Shown here one piece after another: positions 31,229 to 33,310 of a DNA stretch of 33,310 nt. The stretch's first letter is position 1. Each line of letters begins with the position of its first letter. This stretch comes from Microcaldota archaeon. GTDB taxonomy: Archaea > Micrarchaeota > Micrarchaeia > Micrarchaeales > CABMGC01. Made by a program: the position numbers and the translations under genes. The stretch spans positions 1-33,310 of the forward strand of contig DAHVAM010000006.1 of the NCBI GenBank assembly GCA_027314605.1, in the 5' to 3' direction. Under the pieces are notes generated by a model, which saw only the letters and a program-made list of their open reading frames with translations, ran no database searches and had not been told where the DNA came from.

Positions 31229-33025
31229 TCATTGAATTCCCAGCTCCGCGTCGCACTTTGGGCAGTACTCGTGCTCCCCGGCTATGTATCCGTGCTTCGG
31301 GCAGACGCTGAACGTAGGGGTAAGCGTGAAATATGGAAGCTTGTAATTCTCGGCGATCTTCTTTACGAGCTCCCTTGCGGTGCGCCAGTCCTCTATGCTT
31401 TCCCCAAGGAAGCCGTGCAGCACAGTGCCTCCGGTGTATTTCGCCTGCAGCTCGTCCTGGAGGTCAAGTGCCTCGAATATGTCATTGGTATGGCCGACAG
31501 GCAGATGGGTGGAGTTGGTGTAGAATGGTGATGGGCTCTTGTCTGCTTCCGAAGGCTTTGCAAGCCCTATGTCAGGATACTTCTTCTTGTCTATCCTCGC
31601 AAACCTGTGCGACGTGCCCTCCCCCGGAGTTGCCTCTAGGTTGTATATGTTGCCCGTCTCTTCCTGATATGCGCCCAGTCGTGATCTTATGTGCTCAAGC
31701 ACCTCGACGGCGAACGCATGGCCCTTTGGATCCTCTATGCCAACATGCATGAAGTTCTTGAGCGACTCGTTCATGCCGAGGACGCCGATGGTGGCGAAGT
31801 GGTTTTTCCAGAACTCTCCGAATCTTGTCTTGATGTCCCGCAGGTAGAACTTCGAGTAAGGATACATACCCTTATCGGTGAGGTTCTCCAGGGCCTTGCG
31901 CTTGACCTCAAGGCTTTCCTTCGCAGCATCCATCAGTTTATCAAGCCTGCTGAAATACTCCTCTTTGCTTTTAGAGAGAAAGCCTATTCGCGGCAGGTTT
32001 ATCGTGACTACCCCTATGCTTCCTGTCAACGGATTTGCGCCGAAGAGCCCTCCCCCTCGCTTTCGAAGCTCCCTGTTGTCAAGCCTTAGCCTGCAGCACA
32101 TGCTCCTTGCATCCTCCGGATTCATGTCGCTGTTCACGAAGTTCGAGAAATAAGGTATGCCGTACTTCGCAGTCATCTCGAAGACAGGCTGGAGGACGCT
32201 CTCGTTCCAGTTGAAATCCTTTGTTATGTTATACGTTGGTATCGGAAAGGTGAAGACCCTGCCTTCGGCATCTCCTTCCTGCATTATCTCAGCAAAGGCC
32301 CTGTTCAGCATGTCCATCTCCTTCTGGAATTCAGAGTACGTCTCCTTTTTGTATTCGCCTCCTACGATCACGTGCTCGTCCCTCATCATCGATGGAACCT
32401 TCAGGTCCATGGTGATGTTGGTGAACGGTGCCTGGAAACCGACGCGCGTGGGTACGTTCATGTTGAAGAGGAATTCCTGGATGGTTTGTTTCACCTGCGC
32501 ATAATCAAGATTATCGTACCGTATGAAAGGCGCAAGATAGGTGTCGAAATCGCTGAATGCCTGTGCGCCGGCTGCCTCTCCCTGCAGGGTGTAAAAGAAA
32601 TTGACTATCTGCCCCAGCGCGCTTCTTAGATGCCTCGGAGGCTTGCTTGAGATCTTCCCACGCACATGGCCGAATCCGCTCAGCAGCAGATCTTTGAGAT
32701 CCCATCCCACACAGTATGCCCCCAGTATCCCCAGGTCGTGGATGTGGAAGTCTCCATCTATGTGCATCTTCCTTATTTCTTCATTGTAGATCCTGTTCAG
32801 CCAGTAGTTGGATATGATCGTGGAGGAGATATGGAAATTGAGTCCCTGCAGCGAGTATCCCATGTTGGCGTTCTCCTTGACGCGCCAATCGCTGCGCTGA
32901 AGGTAATTTTCAACAGATGCCAGGGTATCCGCGTCCTCCATTTTCGGAAGAGAAGGTTCCTTTGACACCATGACTTGCTGCTCGTCAGATTTTTGTCTAT
33001 TTTCAGATTCAGAAAGGCCTACCAT
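31229..33025 (-). CDS. nrdD: Anaerobic ribonucleoside-triphosphate reductase, catalytic subunit lacking the glycyl-radical tail
   Basis: A 598-residue class III reductase core making deoxynucleotides without oxygen. Family segments: HIHDLG and YCVGWDL (Cys105) near the N-terminus, MCCRLRLD (Cys310-311, one probably the thiyl-radical Cys), RGGGLFGANPLTGSIGVVTINLPR, and the C-terminal zinc site CPKHGY...YCPKC (575-591). The protein ends eight residues after the first CPKC cysteine pair, where normal homologues continue into RVVGY; that part is the separate downstream gene. No ATP-cone is seen at the N-terminus. The frame is open to 33142, but the ATG at 33025 lies below the predicted transcription start; ATG at 33052 is the alternative. 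Confidence 0.92.
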   Translation of the reverse strand: MVGLSESENRQKSDEQQVMVSKEPSLPKMEDADTLASVENYLQRSDWRVKENANMGYSLQGLNFHISSTIISNYWLNRIYNEEIRKMHIDGDFHIHDLGILGAYCVGWDLKDLLLSGFGHVRGKISSKPPRHLRSALGQIVNFFYTLQGEAAGAQAFSDFDTYLAPFIRYDNLDYAQVKQTIQEFLFNMNVPTRVGFQAPFTNITMDLKVPSMMRDEHVIVGGEYKKETYSEFQKEMDMLNRAFAEIMQEGDAEGRVFTFPIPTYNITKDFNWNESVLQPVFEMTAKYGIPYFSNFVNSDMNPEDARSMCCRLRLDNRELRKRGGGLFGANPLTGSIGVVTINLPRIGFLSKSKEEYFSRLDKLMDAAKESLEVKRKALENLTDKGMYPYSKFYLRDIKTRFGEFWKNHFATIGVLGMNESLKNFMHVGIEDPKGHAFAVEVLEHIRSRLGAYQEETGNIYNLEATPGEGTSHRFARIDKKKYPDIGLAKPSEADKSPSPFYTNSTHLPVGHTNDIFEALDLQDELQAKYTGGTVLHGFLGESIEDWRTARELVKKIAENYKLPYFTLTPTFSVCPKHGYIAGEHEYCPKCDAELGIQ

Positions 33026-33030
33026 GATAC

Positions 33031-33044
33031 CACAATAGGTTGTG
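33031..33044. promoter_or_regulatory. NrdR-box-like operator, proximal copy
   Basis: CACAATAGGTTGTG has inverted half-sites CACAA/TTGTG with a 4-base spacer. Extended to 16 bases it agrees with the bacterial NrdR consensus acaCwAtATaTwGtgt at 13 positions by my alignment. It lies immediately upstream of the preferred nrdD ATG, about 20-30 bases after the predicted transcription start. Confidence 0.6.
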
Positions 33045-33061
33045 TGTTTCATGTCCACAAC

Positions 33062-33075
33062 CACAACATGTTGTG
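33062..33075. promoter_or_regulatory. NrdR-box-like operator, distal copy (perfect palindrome)
   Basis: CACAACATGTTGTG is a perfect 14-bp palindrome with the same CACAA-N4-TTGTG layout as the proximal copy. Its 16-base extension matches the NrdR consensus at 12 positions, including all strongly conserved ones. It sits between the TATA box and the predicted transcription start, a position where bound protein would block polymerase. Confidence 0.65.
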
Positions 33076-33083
33076 ATACTTCC

Positions 33084-33092
33084 TTATTTAAA
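33084..33092 (-). promoter_or_regulatory. TATA box of nrdD
   Basis: On the minus strand the sequence reads TTTAAATAA, flanked upstream by purine-rich bases. It predicts a start near 33062, inside or at the edge of the distal palindrome. Confidence 0.55.
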
Positions 33093-33173
33093 TCTACTTT
33101 TAAGAAAAAAGGTAAATCCCTAAACAAAAAAAGAAATCGCACTTAAAAACAGAAAAGTATCCGTGTGGGTATC

Positions 33174-33310
33174 TCACTCGCGTTTCGCTCTGCACTTGAA
33201 GTAGCGCTTCAGGTTGTGCGGCAGATATGCCCAGAATGCATCCACTAACTCAAACAGAGAATTCATGCCGTTGGCGTTGTGAGCGAGTAAGGCCTGCGCT
33301 GCTTCCCTGC
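33174..33310 (-). CDS. 3' end of an unidentified gene (truncated by window edge)
   Basis: A minus-strand frame is open from the window edge to TGA at 33174-33176 and encodes the last 44 residues of something, ending in HNLKRYFKCRAKRE. The visible piece is helical with a basic, aromatic C-terminus and includes NGMNSLFELVDAFWAYLP. I do not recognise it. With so short a piece, chance openness cannot be ruled out. If real, it ends about 80 bases upstream of the nrdD promoter and on the same strand. Confidence 0.4.
   Translation of the reverse strand, partial: REAAQALLAHNANGMNSLFELVDAFWAYLPHNLKRYFKCRAKRE

Noticed and set aside
31205-31235. Possibility that the nrdD/glycyl-peptide split is a simple frameshift or stop mutation
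   Set aside because: The second frame has its own ATG and well-spaced GGTGG site, the sequence before the ATG does not read as NrdD in any frame, and the N-terminal residues of the peptide look like a true gene start.
1-33310. CRISPR arrays, insertion sequences, rRNA genes, prophage or defence modules
   Set aside because: No regularly spaced repeats, transposase genes with terminal repeats, rRNA sequence or nuclease/toxin clusters were seen in the window.

Overview
The window reads as a chromosomal segment of an archaeon. The evidence is an intron-containing tRNA-Tyr with the archaeal C1-G72 pair, RNA polymerase subunit K, archaeal-type DnaG, a Hel308-type helicase, a geranylgeranyl reductase, a class III (archaellin/pilin-type) signal peptide, archaeal SepF, and TATA boxes about 26 bases upstream of many start codons (leaderless or short-leader transcripts). 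Arginine is encoded mostly by AGG/AGA. The gene set (ferritin-VIT1 fusion, LamG protein with class III signal, Cdc48-like ATPase with a membrane domain, anaerobic ribonucleotide reductase) fits a DPANN lineage such as Micrarchaeota. That placement is inference; no rRNA gene is present.

Layout. 1-3.7 kb: M20 metallopeptidase, a decayed LamG remnant, alpha/beta hydrolase and proline dehydrogenase (one transcription unit), and divergently an ITP/XTP pyrophosphatase. 3.7-5.9 kb: a type IV filament/secretion ATPase and, divergently, a LamG protein with a class III signal. 5.9-11.1 kb: membrane-bound ferritin/VIT1, a PLD-like membrane protein, an exported type I membrane protein, and a double-AAA ATPase with a multi-pass membrane domain. 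11.2-17.4 kb: tRNA-Tyr(GTA) with a 34-nt intron, a putative lipoprotein, a SpoU-type methyltransferase, SepF, a class I methyltransferase, a Ski2-like helicase, S-adenosylmethionine decarboxylase with a long leader, and tRNA-Thr(TGT). 17.5-20 kb: sugar-phosphate nucleotidyltransferase, GNAT acetyltransferase, AstE/AspA-type metallohydrolase. 20-25.5 kb: likely operon of site-2 protease, SMC and signal peptidase I. 25.6-30.1 kb: metallophosphoesterase, rpoK with geranylgeranyl reductase, dnaG with a long leader, and a 59-residue four-CxxC zinc-ribbon protein. 30.4-33.1 kb: the anaerobic (class III) ribonucleotide reductase locus. The right edge holds the 3' end of an unidentified gene.

The most interesting part is the ribonucleotide reductase locus. 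The catalytic subunit NrdD stops just after its zinc site. The glycyl-radical segment that normally forms its C-terminus is encoded by a separate 43-codon gene with its own Shine-Dalgarno-like sequence, in a different reading frame, followed immediately by the activase gene nrdG. Two palindromes of the form CACAA-N4-TTGTG, 31 bp centre to centre, lie around the predicted nrdD transcription start and closely resemble bacterial NrdR boxes. This suggests a class III reductase module of bacterial character, with bacterial-type control, inside an archaeal genome. Other points of interest are the small open frames ending on the ribosome-binding sites of the decarboxylase and dnaG genes, the LamG remnant, the membrane-embedded Cdc48-like ATPase, and the repeat-containing lipoprotein with unusual arginine codons.
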